Source: Rhynchopus euleeides (Eukaryota > Euglenozoa > Diplonemea > Diplonemida > Diplonemidae). From it: a DNA stretch of 64,000 nucleotides. The position numbers and the translations under genes were made by a program. Position 1 is the stretch's first letter; each line of letters opens with the position of its first letter. The notes under the pieces were generated by a model, which was not told the DNA's origin, did no database searches, and worked only from the letters and a program-made list of their open reading frames with translations. Shown in pieces: positions 10,936 through 22,100 of the stretch. The stretch spans positions 1,860,001 to 1,924,000 of the forward strand of contig OY723240.1 of the NCBI GenBank assembly GCA_963210315.1, in the 5' to 3' direction.

Positions 10936-10971
10936 GGGTCCTCCCCGCTGGCCGGGATGCCCGCCCCCCTA
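10936..10971 (-). other. In-frame amber junction between ORF1 and ORF2
   Basis: ORF1 ends ...GAG GAG GAG TAG GGG GGC GGG on the minus strand. The next 11 codons down to 10936 have no stop and lead in the same frame into the ORF2 open frame. The region has no ATG, so ORF2 could be expressed as a readthrough extension of ORF1, or by reinitiation at the ATG at 10569. The frame relation is seen directly; readthrough is inference. Confidence 0.7.
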
Positions 10972-12204
10972 CTCCTCCTCTTGCTTCTGCGGGTAGGGAG
11001 TAAGGCGGTTGGAGCGGGGCCTCAGATACGCCGTGATGGAGGCCTGCCTGACCCTCCCGTTCCTGCTGGCTCCCGCCTCCCTACCCGGTGGGGCCTTATC
11101 CCCGGCATCCGCCGTGGGCGCTAGGTCTCTGAGAGGTGGGGCCGGCGGGGCCGGCGGGGCGGGCTGGGCAGGCGGCGCCGGTGCTGCCGGCGGCACTGCT
11201 GCTGGCTGCGCAGGGGTAGGGGCAGCGTTCGCTGTTGCTGGTGTCTCGGGTGCCACGGGTGTCACTGGTTTGCTGTGTGAGTCCCCGGGCGGGGCAGGGG
11301 TGGAGGTGGAGGTGGTGGTGGAGGAGGAAGGGGTGGTGGCGGCGGCTGGGGGCGCTGGCGGGGCATCCATAGCCGGACCGGCCGCGGGCTTCGGCGGTGC
11401 CTTGCCCTTCGCCCCCTTGGACCCACTCCGCCCTCTCGTGTCGATGCCTAACTCCCGCTTCACCGTGCTTAGCATCTCCTGATGCTGCCGCTTCCGGCCC
11501 TCCTCTGCGTCGCGCACCCCCTCCAGCAGTCCCTGCCAGCTCTGTCCGAGCTCGCTGGCCTGCTGTGACAGCTGGCGCTGCACCTTCTCGCCCTCCTCCC
11601 TTCCGGCCTGTTGGAGGCGCACCATCTGCGCTTCGCAGGCCTCCCGCAGCTCCCCACACACCTCGTCCAGCCGGCCCTGGAGGCGTGCCCCCTGCTCCAC
11701 GGACGCCTGCGCCGACAGCTGCTGGGCGGCCGTGGCTTCCTTGCGCTGGGCTTCGCAGGAGGCCCGCAGGTCCTTCACCGCGACACCCAGGCGTTCCGTC
11801 TGCAGCCGCAGGTCGCACACCACGGCTTCCCCCTGCTGCGCCTCCCACGACTTGCGCAGCTCTGCCACCGCGGCGTCGAGGCGTCGCTGCTCCAGCGCGC
11901 GCTGGGCCTCGAGGTCCGCGCGGACCTTGTCGACCTCCGCTTGGAGCTGCAGCGCCTGGAGGTGGGACAGGGGCTCCTGCTGACCCGCTGTTCCCTGCAG
12001 GCCTAGCATGGCCTTGCGCGCTTCGTGCAGGTCGGCTGCGAGGCCGTCCCGTTCCACCTGCGCCTGGCGGATCTGGGCGTCCCGCTGCGCAAGCTGGCCC
12101 CGCATGTCGTCTTCGAGGGCCTTGCGGCTGGCTTCCCAGCCCTTCCGCGCCGTAGCCATCTCTGCCGCGTGCGCACGGCCCTGCTCTTCCAGGCGGCTAC
12201 CCAT
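10969..12204 (-). CDS. OTU-LINE ORF1: coiled-coil protein with PIP-box-like C-terminus
   Basis: ORF of 411 aa from the first ATG (12202-12204); the frame stays open to about 12387 through a (CA)n tract coding a Thr-His repeat, which I treat as leader. Residues about 1-270 are highly charged with heptad-like spacing (LEEQGRAHAAEM, LQAEVDKVRADLEAQ), a long coiled coil. A basic Gly/Lys patch (GRSGSKGAKGK) follows, then about 100 residues of Ala/Pro/Thr-rich low complexity and a basic end with RQASITAYLRPR, close to a PCNA-interacting box. LINE ORF1 proteins usually coat the RNA and multimerise through coiled coils. I see no RRM or CCHC motif, so RNA binding would rest on basic patches. It ends in TAG at 10969-10971, in the same frame as ORF2. 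Confidence 0.8.
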   Translation of the reverse strand: MGSRLEEQGRAHAAEMATARKGWEASRKALEDDMRGQLAQRDAQIRQAQVERDGLAADLHEARKAMLGLQGTAGQQEPLSHLQALQLQAEVDKVRADLEAQRALEQRRLDAAVAELRKSWEAQQGEAVVCDLRLQTERLGVAVKDLRASCEAQRKEATAAQQLSAQASVEQGARLQGRLDEVCGELREACEAQMVRLQQAGREEGEKVQRQLSQQASELGQSWQGLLEGVRDAEEGRKRQHQEMLSTVKRELGIDTRGRSGSKGAKGKAPPKPAAGPAMDAPPAPPAAATTPSSSTTTSTSTPAPPGDSHSKPVTPVAPETPATANAAPTPAQPAAVPPAAPAPPAQPAPPAPPAPPLRDLAPTADAGDKAPPGREAGASRNGRVRQASITAYLRPRSNRLTPYPQKQEEE

Positions 12205-12278
12205 GCTGGCGAGCTCGGTCGCCACCCGCTGCAGGTCGGCGCCTGCTGCCGCCCCTTTCGCCCCCTGCTCCAGCACCC

Positions 12279-12310
12279 CGACCTGTGTGTGTGTGTGTGT
12301 GTGTGTGGTG
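12279..12310. repeat. (TG)n microsatellite
   Basis: About 13 TG units at the 5' edge of the OTU-LINE ORF1 frame. On the minus strand it reads (CA)n ending CACACAG before GTCGGGG, so it could also act as a splice-acceptor-like boundary. Confidence 0.85.
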
Positions 12311-12387
12311 GGGCTGCCTGTCAGAGGCGTTGGCGTGTAACAAAACGAAAATAGGGGAGTGGGGGGAAGGGGGGCGTGGGGGTGCAA

Positions 12388-15300
12388 GGATTGCCTTCAG
12401 AGAGGGCCCCTTGGTCATGTTGGGACAAAAAATGTTTGGGGCTGTTGCATCTTTTGTTCCGGATCGAGCACGGCAAATACGGGGCAGAAGCTGGCGCGCG
12501 CACACACACTGCGCATGCAACAGGTGCTGGTATGTAAGCAACATGTGGGGATTGCGGTCGCTTCCAACCAGTTACGAGCGACAACGGAATTCGTGTGGCT
12601 GAGGCTGAGAGCAGCACCTCTTCACCGTGCCGCTTCATACCAAGACCTCAGCTTCAATCCCGTGTATCATCGATTTCGCACTGATTCCCCTGCCACTGAC
12701 CCCCCCCCCCTTTACCCCCCCCGATGGAGTGAAGGAGGAGGCCATATCCGGGTTTACCCCGCCACATCCTTTTCCCTCACCCCCTCACCCCCCCCCCCCC
12801 TCGACGGAGCGAATGGGGGGGGAAGGGCGGGGGGGATGTGGTTATCTTCAGGGTTGCCCCCCCCGCCCCGTCCCCCCCCCCCCCCCCCTCTCCATCTCTC
12901 TGTTGCCGTGCGTTTATTTTTCTGAACGATCCGATCCAGGAGGGTGTGGGGGGTGTGTCTCTGGAGGTGGAGGCAAGGGCGGAGAAGGGGGGTGGGGTAA
13001 AGCAAAAAAAATATCGGCCGTGGTGTAGATCAAGGGGCTACTGCCGACACCGACACCGCCACCCCGCACCCCCCCCCCCCCCCCCCGCCGTCCCCCGCTC
13101 TTCTTGAGTTGGGCATTCAACTATATCATACCCCGTATATATATTGCCCCCCCCCCTCCCCGTGCCCCATCCCCCCCCTACCGTATTTACGACTACCACG
13201 ATTTAGCAAACACGCGATAAAAAAGGAGAGGGGTGGGGGGTGGGGGGAGGTGGGTGGGTGGGTGTGACCGATATCGATAAAAAACGGGGGGAGGGGAGGG
13301 GGGGAGGGGGGGGAGATAACCGGGCCTGAATGGTTCAACCGTGGGTGTTTTGCTGAAAAAAAATTGCCCTCCACCCCACCCCACCCCCTTCCCCACCCCC
13401 ACCCCCCCCCCCCTAGGCATACTTGTCCCCCCATTATGGGGAGGCCCTTTTATGCGGGAAAATAGGGGGGGTTTATGGGGCAAATCCCCCATAAAAAAAT
13501 ATGGGGGCCCCATACATGTCTAGTACGTATCGAAAACGCGGAAAAAACGTACCAAAACGTACCAAAAAATGGTACGTTTTTGAAAAAAGAAATAAAAAAA
13601 TAATTAATTTTCCCGGTAAATTCCGCGTTATTTTGGAATTATTGCGCGTTTTTTTCGATTTTTTGCGCGTTTTTGCGCGTTTTTTGAATTTTTTGCGCGT
13701 TTTTGCGCGTTTTTGGGGGGAAATTGGCCTAAAATCCAGCGGCAGGTTGGCTCCGGCTTCCACAACTCCAAATCGGAGTTTTGGAAGCCGGACCTTGTTG
13801 TGGGGAGAAAATCGGCCAAGTGAGGTTCGGGTTGTCTCTTGTGCGAAATTCGAGCAATAAAGCTCAACAAGTAATCGTAATGATTGACAACGTGTCGCCG
13901 GATGCTACAATCCTGAAGTAAAATCAGAGCAAGCTCGTCAGATGCAGACGCCACGTGGTGGTCTCCCGGTGCTTGCTGTGTTTCGGCGCTAACACACTAC
14001 AACCTCCCCTGGTGCGCCTCACCAGGTGTGAGCCAGGATCAATGGAACCTAAGATAGCTAGTCTTAGGCCAGCAAGACTTTCTTCCCACCTTACCCCTCG
14101 CCTCGTGTGCGTCAAGTAATCAAATGCCATGGCCCCAACCACAACCCCACCCCCTGCCTTCTGCCCCCCACCCCTGTGCAGGTCATGTGCCCCCTCCCAT
14201 CGCGTGTTGCCTTGTTGCATATTTTCAAATTGGGAAATTTCAGGTGACCCGATGACAGGGATGTCCCCCGAGGGTCTACCTGCAGGGCTCCACTTTTTTT
14301 GCTATGCCTGTTTGCGCTTCGCTTGCCACACACCACCCTGGGGGGAGGGACAGAGGGCGGAGGGGGCTACACACTTACACAACCGATCCGGTCAAACAAT
14401 GCCACGTCATCCCCATTGGGGTCCTGGACCGCGGCCTCTCTCCCAGCGAATTGGTGTCGTCATCAGGCAGGCTAAGTAGTTGTCTACACAGGACATTGGT
14501 TTTAAGGGGGTCTGAGTTCTGCGGAGCTGGCTTCAAGGGACGCCCCCTCGTAATGACTGGGTGGATGGAGCCAAGTAATACCAGGTGGTCGGACACCGGA
14601 ACTCTCGGCATTTATTAGTCGCGGGAACTGTGTCCGTGTGGTAGGTGACCCCTTCCGATTCCACTGATTCCTCTCTTTGAACATGTAGTGTTGAAAGATA
14701 CTTGGTGTTCTGATGTTTTACAGGGTACTTGACAAAGGAAAGAGGGTGGTCAGTCTTGTGATCCACCCTGAATCCTTCCTGTGAGCAGCAGATCCACAAC
14801 ACCTCGACTTCTTTCAGCGGCTGTATTGATATTGCCTGACACAGCAAACATGATTCAATTGGAGGAACAAGCCTCGTACACCAGCGGCCCAAAAGGTGGA
14901 TTCCATGTATGGTTTTAGGATTTCCCTTACTACTGATGGTGTAGAGACTACAAAGCCTGACCTGATGACGCCGCCATGAACCTGGGAGACACGCCGCGTG
15001 AGAAGGGACCTCGGTGCGGGGTGGCGTGAAGATCCTGCCTGAGTGCCCTCGTCGGGACCCGCGGTAAACCGTGGCGTTCCCCCCGAGGCAAGTCCAGGAC
15101 GAAGGTTGCAGATACCCGCTGCACCACTTCGTCCGAAAGGAGCTCACAGGATAGGGGAACTGCCCACACCCCACTCACGACAGTGTATCCGAAAGGTGCA
15201 CTGCGCGTGTGGTGGCGGTGTCGGGTCCAGACCCACCTCGTTCCCCCATGCCCGTCAGTTGTTGCCCCTGCGGGGGTGGCTGCTGTCTGGCATGGGGGGC

Positions 15301-16023
15301 GCCCTCCCTGCCTTGCAAGGGAAAATGTAGAACGGCATGCTGCCCGTTTCTTCATTTTTCACCTTGCCTGGTAGGGGGGGACCCACCCTCACGGGGGGAA
15401 AAAGAGGAACGGCATGCTGCCCGTTCACTCTTTTTTCCCTCCGTCGTGGGTACGTATTGGTACGTTTTTGGTACGTATCGGTACGTTTTTTCCGCGTTTT
15501 TCCTCCGGGGGAACGTACGTTTTTGCAGGAAAAAAGCCGCGTGTCATTTCCCGCGTTTTTTCATACATTGGGCGTTATTCCGTTACCAGTAACGGTAATA
15601 ACGTTATTTTTGCGTTATTTTTTGACCCCAAAAAAGGCAGCATTTCCCGGTGAATCTGACCCGAAACTCGGGTCCCTACCCCCCCTAAAAGAATTTTCTT
15701 GGGTAAAATATCACTCCAGGGGGCCACTCCGTGATGTCAAAAAATTGGAAAACGTTTTCTCCTAAAATAACGCGTTATTTTTCCGTTATTTTCATGAAAA
15801 CTTGCGTTATTCGGACAATTTTGCGGGCGGATGGTGTAGTTTTTGGTGGAGATGGCTCCAGAATACCCCCCTGGGACCATTTTTTGGATAATAACGCACG
15901 GACATGTCGAGTTTCGTGAAAAAATCATGTTTTTTGGCTTTTTCAAGGCAAATACTGCAGAAACCCCTGCAACCTTGCAGCATCCAATGTTCCTGGAGTG
16001 AAATTTCCCGGGTATGCCCTCCA
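12388..16023. other. Intergenic region: homopolymer-rich then AT-rich, no gene seen
   Basis: 12660-13440 is dominated by runs of C on the plus strand and G/A-rich stretches, with no believable ORF. 13405-13445 carries a reversed copy of the ACAAGTATGCCTAGGG module also found at 32.8, 33.4 and 34.6 kb. 13500-13720 is AT-rich with repeated GTACGT and TTTTGCGCG motifs, repeated in part at 15440-15640 and 24950-25010. 13900-15350 is mixed-composition DNA with only short unconvincing ORFs. 15560-15600 (GTTACCAGTAACGGTAATAA) is an inverted relative of 24920-24965. Confidence 0.6.
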
Positions 16024-17263
16024 GGTCCTGGGCACGACCTTAAACTACCTAAGACCTAGGGAAGTCGTAAAACTCAACCCCACACCCCGAGGGCTCCCCC
16101 AGGCTGGTCCGCCTGGGCAACGGGGTCCCAGTGCATAGCACGGAGCACTGGGACAAAAGAGGGTCCGCCTTTTTCCGTCAACTCTGACATGGGGAGGGAC
16201 AGCTGGAGCCACTGGCGGGGTGCTGTGTTGACTTCAGGGGGCTCCCAATGTGCTTCGGCACACCGGGTTCTTGGCCTGCGGCGGCATGGTAGTCGGTCAG
16301 AGAGGCCAGCGCTTGGTCGGGGACTACTCAGAGAGGGCGTGTGCGGACTTCAGGGGGCTCCCAACGTGCATCTGCACACCGGGTTCTTGGCCTGCGGACG
16401 TAGATTGCCTAAAGGTTTAGAAACCGGCCGAGCCCGTGGGGGTGACGAACGTACTGCCGGCCCGGGATTGTCAAGGTTCTTTCCCCAGATGGCTCACCAG
16501 TACCACCAAACCACACGGAGAGCAAAACCGCCGGGGAGGGGGTGGGGGAAGGTGGGAAGGGCGGCATGCCGAACTACAGCAAGGATGGCCAACAATGCGA
16601 TCACTGCAAACAAGGCATGGGACACAAGAGGGAAAAAAAAAAAGGTCCTGGGCACGACCTTAAACTACCTAAGACCTAGGGAAGTCGTAAAACTCAACCC
16701 CACACCCCGAGGGCTCCCCCAGGCTGGTCCGCCTGGGCAACGGGGTCCCAGTGCATAGCACGGAGCACTGGGACAAAAGAGGGTCCGCCTTTTTCCGTCA
16801 ACTCTGACATGGGGAGGGACAGCTGGAGCCACTGGCGGGGTGCTGTGTTGACTTCAGGGGGCTCCCAATGTGCTTCGGCACACCGGGTTCTTGGCCTGCG
16901 GCGGCATGGTAGTCGGTCAGAGAGGCCAGCGCTTGGTCGGGGACTACTCAGAGAGGGCGTGTGCGGACTTCAGGGGGCTCCCAACGTGCATCTGCACACC
17001 GGGTTCTTGGCCTGCGGACGTAGATTGCCTAAAGGTTTAGAAACCGGCCGAGCCCGTGGGGGTGACGAACGTACTGCCGGCCCGGGATTGTCAAGGTTCT
17101 TTCCCCAGATGGCTCACCAGTACCACCAAACCACACGGAGAGCAAAACCGCCGGGGAGGGGGTGGGGGAAGGTGGGAAGGGCGGCATGCCGAACTACAGC
17201 AAGGATGGCCAACAATGCGATCACTGCAAACAAGGCATGGGACACAAGAGGGAAAAAAAAAAA
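16024..17263 (+). repeat. Two identical 620-bp tandem 5' units of the 2A-LINE
   Basis: GGTCCTGGGCACGACC starts at 16024 and again at 16644. The units appear identical by eye, including an 11-A tract at each end (about 16633 and 17253). Each unit has an internal near-duplicate of about 52 bp (16230-16281 and 16346-16397; GACTTCAGGGGGCTCCCAA). The array stops 30 bp before the ORF1 ATG, so by analogy with tandem 5' monomers of mouse L1 and trypanosomatid LINEs it may carry promoter activity. Short ORFs inside it are not convincing as genes. Confidence 0.85.
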
Positions 17264-17293
17264 GGGGAACACAACTGACACATCACACACACA

Positions 17294-19045
17294 ATGTCCC
17301 ACGCTGCCTCTGTCCCCCTGCACCCCTCCTCGACGGGGTTCCCTGGGGAGGCGTCGGCTAAGCCGGCGCCGAGCGAAGCTGCAGGGAAGAGGCACAAGTG
17401 GGTGCTGAGGGAAAAGGAGTGGAGTGCCGACGTCAGGCACTCAACCGACGAGCTGGCCGCCAAGGGCGGCGTAATGCTGTGCGCCAAAGGCGACGCACAG
17501 CGCCTGATCGCGAGGTGCAGGGAGCACCCGCCGCCGGGACCGGCGGCAATCCTGACCGTCGAGGCGACGGAGGGGGGGAAGGGGCGCAGCCGCGTCCTCT
17601 CCCTCCTGGTCGAGCGCGACGGCGAGACCCGGGGGCTGCGGCGGCACCTGCTGCAGCTCCACAGTGACCCCGTACACTACGGGGCCAGCAGCAGCCCGGG
17701 CCTGAAAGCCCCCAAGGGCAGCCGGGAGTGGGTGGTGATGGAAGCACCGCCAGCCACCCCCCTCACACACACACACATCCGCACCTGGCTGCGGGCCCAC
17801 GGCGCGGAGCCGGACGCGGTCATCGCGATGACCGGCACCACCTGGGCCCGCCGCTTCAAGGTGGGTGTGGACAGTCGACAGGTCAAGGACCTGCTGCGTG
17901 CGAGCGGCGAGAGCGACATCTTCTGCCGCCCCCACTTCCACACCACCACACACCCCGACACAGTCGTGCGCCTGCCGCCCGACACCACCATCCAGCAGGC
18001 ACAGGAGAAGGCGAGCCGGCTGAGCGGAAGGGTCGTCCTTGTCAAGGGCGGCCTCGGCATCGCAGTGCCGAACACCGCCGGGCACCACGCCACGGCAGCA
18101 GTCGTCGGCGACGAAGCTGCAACCCCCCTGCAGGGGAAATATGTGCTGGAGGGGCTGCCCCCGGAGTACACCGCCCGCTGCACCCGGGACCTGCTGGAGG
18201 AGATGGGCTGGCAGGCGCGCATCCTGGCGTCAACCAGGGTGCCGAACGGGCGGGCAGTCCTGCTGCGCGCCCCCACCACCCCCCAGAAACTCGGCGCGTA
18301 CTGCGTCGACAACAACACCTACCTGGTGTTGCGGCGGTACCGCGAACCCGAGGACTTGGGGCTCTTCCCCCGCCGGCGGAGGCCAAAGCGCACCAAGCCC
18401 CCACCGGAGCCGACCCCACCACCCGCAGCACCGGAGCAGCCGAAGGGAGGAGTGCCGGGGAGTGAGCTGGCGAGTAAGAAGACAAAGAAGAAGACGAAGA
18501 AGAAGGGGGCCACGACCGACGCTGAGATGAAGGACAGCGGCCCCCCCCACGCCACCACCACTACCACCGACCCCGCCGCCGCCGCCGCAGCAGCAGCCGC
18601 CGCCGCCGCCGCCGCCACCAACCTCGCCAGGGTGCAAGCCCTCCTCGAGCAGGCGGAACAGCGTGCTGCCGAGGCAGAGCGGCGGGCAGCCGCTGCAGAG
18701 GAGCGGGCCGCGAACCAGGAGAGACAGTTCGCGGCCGCCCTGCAGGCAATGCAGGCCCGCCTGCAGCACCTGGAGGCGGCAGCACATCCGCAGTCAAAAC
18801 CGAAGAAGACCACCAAGCCGGGCACCAGCTCCCCCTCCCGAAAGACCGAGCCGGCCGCCACCACCCCAAACCGGGGGACCAAGGGCTCACCCCCGAAGTC
18901 CGCCTCCCCGGCCAGAACCCACACGGGGCTAACCCCCAAGAAGAAGAGCCGGGCACTCTCTCCGTCCCGGACCGCAACCCTGCGCACAAAGCACCCGAAG
19001 GAGCGGTTGCACAAACGTCAGTGCGAAGAGGTCCTCTTCAACTGA
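17294..19045 (+). CDS. 2A-LINE ORF1: RNA-binding-like coiled-coil protein
   Basis: 583 aa from an ATG 30 bp after the second 5' unit, ending in TGA at 19043-19045. Residues about 30-350 look globular, with beta-alpha-beta-like blocks (KYVLEGLPPEYTARCTRDLL near 282-301, and ILAST/AVLLRAP/TYLVLRRYR after it) suggestive of RRM-like folds, though I cannot name a family. 359-366 (PRRRRPKR) and 395-404 (KKTKKKTKKK) are basic. An Ala13-14 run (428-441) precedes a coiled coil at 443-497 (LLEQAEQRAAEAERRAAAAE). The tail 500-575 is Ser/Pro/Lys-rich. The role inferred from position is nucleic-acid chaperone or RNP protein. The TGA is in frame with the ORF2 region that follows. Confidence 0.82.
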   Translation: MSHAASVPLHPSSTGFPGEASAKPAPSEAAGKRHKWVLREKEWSADVRHSTDELAAKGGVMLCAKGDAQRLIARCREHPPPGPAAILTVEATEGGKGRSRVLSLLVERDGETRGLRRHLLQLHSDPVHYGASSSPGLKAPKGSREWVVMEAPPATPLTHTHIRTWLRAHGAEPDAVIAMTGTTWARRFKVGVDSRQVKDLLRASGESDIFCRPHFHTTTHPDTVVRLPPDTTIQQAQEKASRLSGRVVLVKGGLGIAVPNTAGHHATAAVVGDEAATPLQGKYVLEGLPPEYTARCTRDLLEEMGWQARILASTRVPNGRAVLLRAPTTPQKLGAYCVDNNTYLVLRRYREPEDLGLFPRRRRPKRTKPPPEPTPPPAAPEQPKGGVPGSELASKKTKKKTKKKGATTDAEMKDSGPPHATTTTTDPAAAAAAAAAAAAAATNLARVQALLEQAEQRAAEAERRAAAAEERAANQERQFAAALQAMQARLQHLEAAAHPQSKPKKTTKPGTSSPSRKTEPAATTPNRGTKGSPPKSASPARTHTGLTPKKKSRALSPSRTATLRTKHPKERLHKRQCEEVLFN

Positions 19046-19144
19046 CGGGGAGGCCCGCCATCTCCAGGCCTGCAGCGCCACATCTACGAGACCGGGCGTG
19101 ACCTCCTCCTCAGGGCGGGTGACATCGAGCAGAACCCTGGCCCG
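19043..19144 (+). other. In-frame TGA followed by a canonical 2A ribosome-skipping peptide
   Basis: After ORF1's TGA (context AAC TGA CGG) the same frame stays open and encodes ...GRDLLLRAGDIEQNPGP. GDIEQNPG followed by P matches the 2A consensus (D-V/I-E-x-N-P-G-P) exactly, with the usual Leu-rich lead-in; the skip point would be between 19141 and 19142. The endonuclease domain begins 3-4 residues later (LKCLTWNCNGL). No ATG lies between the TGA and the 2A, so ORF2 most simply depends on readthrough of the TGA. Confidence 0.85.
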
Positions 19145-22100
19145 GCGCAGCACCTCAAGTGCCTGACCTGGAACTGCAACGGACTCACCGAGGCAAAAAG
19201 GGCGGAGCTCCAGCACCACCTCGCAACCCAGCGGTATGACGTAGTGCATCTGCAGGAACTCCGAGCAGCACAGGGGGGGGACCCCAAGTTCCCGGGCTAC
19301 TCCGTCTTTCTCCGACGCCGCACCCAGAAGCGCTGTAAGGGGACGCTCACCTCCGGAGGCGGGATCGCAACCCTAGTGCGGGAGGACCTACACGCGACTC
19401 TTATTGCCACCGCACCAAACGCCAGTGTGACCGAGACCCTCACGGTGCGCGTCACGGGGCCAGAAAGCGCTATCACCTTCACCAATGTATACCGCCCCTC
19501 GGGAGTCGGCACTAGCAACGACCCACGCCGCGACGACTTCTCTACATCCCTGCTACCACACACGCCGGAGTCCATCATCGCCGGCGACTTCAACATCCAC
19601 AACCGTGCCTGGGATAAACATGCGCGCTGCGACGACAAGGGAACAGACCTGTACCACTGGTCCCTCCTCAACGGCATGTCGCTGTGCAACGACCCTGACC
19701 ACCCCACACGCATGCGCCGCGACTCCAAGTCCTCGCCGGACATTGTCTTCGCCCACTACGAGCTGGGGGAGGTCACCTGGAATACCCTAGACCAGTGGCA
19801 GTCCGATCACTTCGCCATACAATACACCGTCCCCTTTGCACGAACGCCAGCTGCAGCCACACACCCGGCAGCTAAAGCCCGCCAACTATGGAACTGGGCA
19901 GCGGCAGACTGGCCCGCATTCACTGAGGAGCTGGAACGGCTGTCACGCAAAGTGACGAAGTGGAATGACCCGAAGGAATCCTTCCACAAGTGGCTGGGAC
20001 TGGTACGCACGGTCGCAGCCAAACACATCCCGACGAAGCGAAGCTCTCGCCCCCGCAAGCGGTGGTTCACAAGCAAGGTGAAACGTGCGATACGGGCGCG
20101 GAACGAGGAATCGCGCAGACACGCCCAGACCGCACACCTGTCCCAGGACGACTACGACAAGCTGGACAAGCTGACCACCGACGCCACCAACGCCGTCCTC
20201 GAAGCAAAGCGCACAACCTGGGAAACCAGGTGCCAGGCCGCGAGCACCAGCAGCGACCTCGGCGCCACCTTCCGGCTTGTGCGAGAACTCGACGGCCGCA
20301 AAATCCAACAGGCTGCCTTCCCACTTGTCGACGGAGGGGTCCCGGTGACCGACCCCAAAGCTAAGGCGGACCTCCTCTGCAGCCACTACGCCAAGATCAG
20401 CGAAGGAAGCGACCAACAGCCACAAGCAGCACACACCCCGCAGCATGCGAATGACCAGACACCCCCCGAGCTTTCAGCTGCCGAAGACGACTTCTCCAAA
20501 GAGGAGCTGAACGCGGCTCTATCCGAACTGCAGGAGCGGAAATCCCCAGGGCCTGACGACCTCAACAACGAGCTGCTGATGCATCTGGGCCCCCAGGCAC
20601 GGCAGGGACTCCTGCATGTGCTCAACCTGTCGTGGAACAGCGGCATCCTCCCCGACGCGTGGACACGAGCAGTCATCATCCCGATCCTGAAACCGGGGAA
20701 GCCAGCAACGGCAGCGTCCTCGTACCGACCAATCGCGCTCACCAGCACAGCGTGCAAGGTGCTAGAAAAAATGGTGAAGAGGCGCATGGAGCAGCTCATG
20801 CTCGACGACGCCTACCCACAGGTGGAGGGGCACTGCGCGAACCAGGCAGGGTTCCAGCGGCTGAGATCGACAACCGACCAACTAGCCTACATCACCCAAA
20901 CAGCGACGGACGCCCTCTCCTCCGGAAAGGCAGCTGTCACCCTGTACTTCGACCTCGAGAAAGCCTTCGACAAGGTCAGCAAGCACGCAGTCATCAACAG
21001 TGTCAGACGGAAGGGCTTCCCCCCGAAATTCACCAGATGGCTACACAACTACCTCAGCAACCGCCGAGCCGCCGCACAGGTGCACGGGGTAAGAAGCGAC
21101 TACTACGACTTCAACAACGGGGTCCCGCAGGGAACAGTGCTCTCGCCCCTGCTCTTCAACTGCGTGATGGACGATGTATCTCGAGCCATCACCGCCTCCC
21201 CTAACATCCACCCAGCGGTGTTCGCAGATGACATCGCAGTACTCGTCGTCGGGGACAACTACACTGAAGCCCTAAGCACCGCACAGGGCGTCATATCCAC
21301 ACTCGCCGCCGAAATCCCACTCCACGGGCTGCAGCTCTCCCCCAGTAAGTGCTGCTACACGCTGATGGGAACGACGCCCGCAGCGTTGGGCGAGCACAGA
21401 CGCATGGAGCTCCCAGACGGCACCCCCCTCCAGCACGAATCGACAGCGAAGTACCTCGGGGTCTACATCGATGCCTGCCACACGATGACAGACCACGTCG
21501 ACCACGTCGTGACCACCTGCATGCGACGCCTGAGCATTCTGCGTATGTTGGCAGGCACTGACTGGGGCTCAAGTGGAGACACGCTGCGCCAGGCCTACCT
21601 GACATATGTCTACCCCATCCTGATGTACGCCGCCAGCGTCTACACCCCTGGCCTGTCCACGAAGAACCTCAAACGCCTGCGAGATGTCCACCGCATGGCA
21701 GCCCTGATCATCACGGGCTGTATGAAGAACACCAGCACGGCAAAGCTCCTCTGGGAATCACACCTGCGAGACCTCGACCTCGACTTCAAGGTCGCGGTGT
21801 GCACAGACCACGAACGCTTCCGCCGCGTGCCCCACTCCCCAGGATACCGGGCGCAACTAAACACCGGGAACACGGGAGGCAGCTGGCTACATCAGGCACG
21901 GAGTCTGGTGAAATACTCGAAGGTCGACGGGCGCACCCCCCTGCTGGCCCCCCTGCATGCAGCACACCCCATCCCCCCCTGGGAATGGAACCTGGTGCTG
22001 CCACGAGTACACATCCTGGCGACGCTGCCGGGGCTCACCGCCCCAAAGGCCGCCACCCCGAAAGACACCCTCCGGGACCTGGCAGAGCAGACCATCCAGG

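Larger units (their letters stand above)
4837..12387 (-). mobile_element. OTU-encoding non-LTR retrotransposon, full-length coding copy
   Basis: Contains ORF1 (10969-12204) and ORF2 (4837-10935), both uninterrupted. The 5' limit is not defined: the open frame begins beyond a (CA)n tract at about 12282-12310 and no terminal repeat is visible. The 3' limit is also unclear. After the ORF2 stop only about 75 bp remain before sequence homologous to copy 1 begins, with no poly(A) tract. The copy looks coding-competent. Confidence 0.8.

Noticed and set aside
14533..15174. 213-codon minus-strand frame
   Set aside because: Begins with GTG, has no recognisable domain and no second copy to compare; too weak to call.
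16024..17263. 620-bp tandem as rRNA, 5S or spliced-leader gene repeat
   Set aside because: No recognisable rRNA, snRNA or spliced-leader sequence; position and A tract fit LINE 5' units better.
16189..17408. Frames of 189 and 199 codons in the 620-bp units
   Set aside because: Identical because the DNA repeats are identical; they run through the A tract and into ORF1's leader in another frame.
18319..19014. Minus-strand frames opposite LINE ORF1
   Set aside because: Antisense of the Ala/Lys-rich coiled-coil region.
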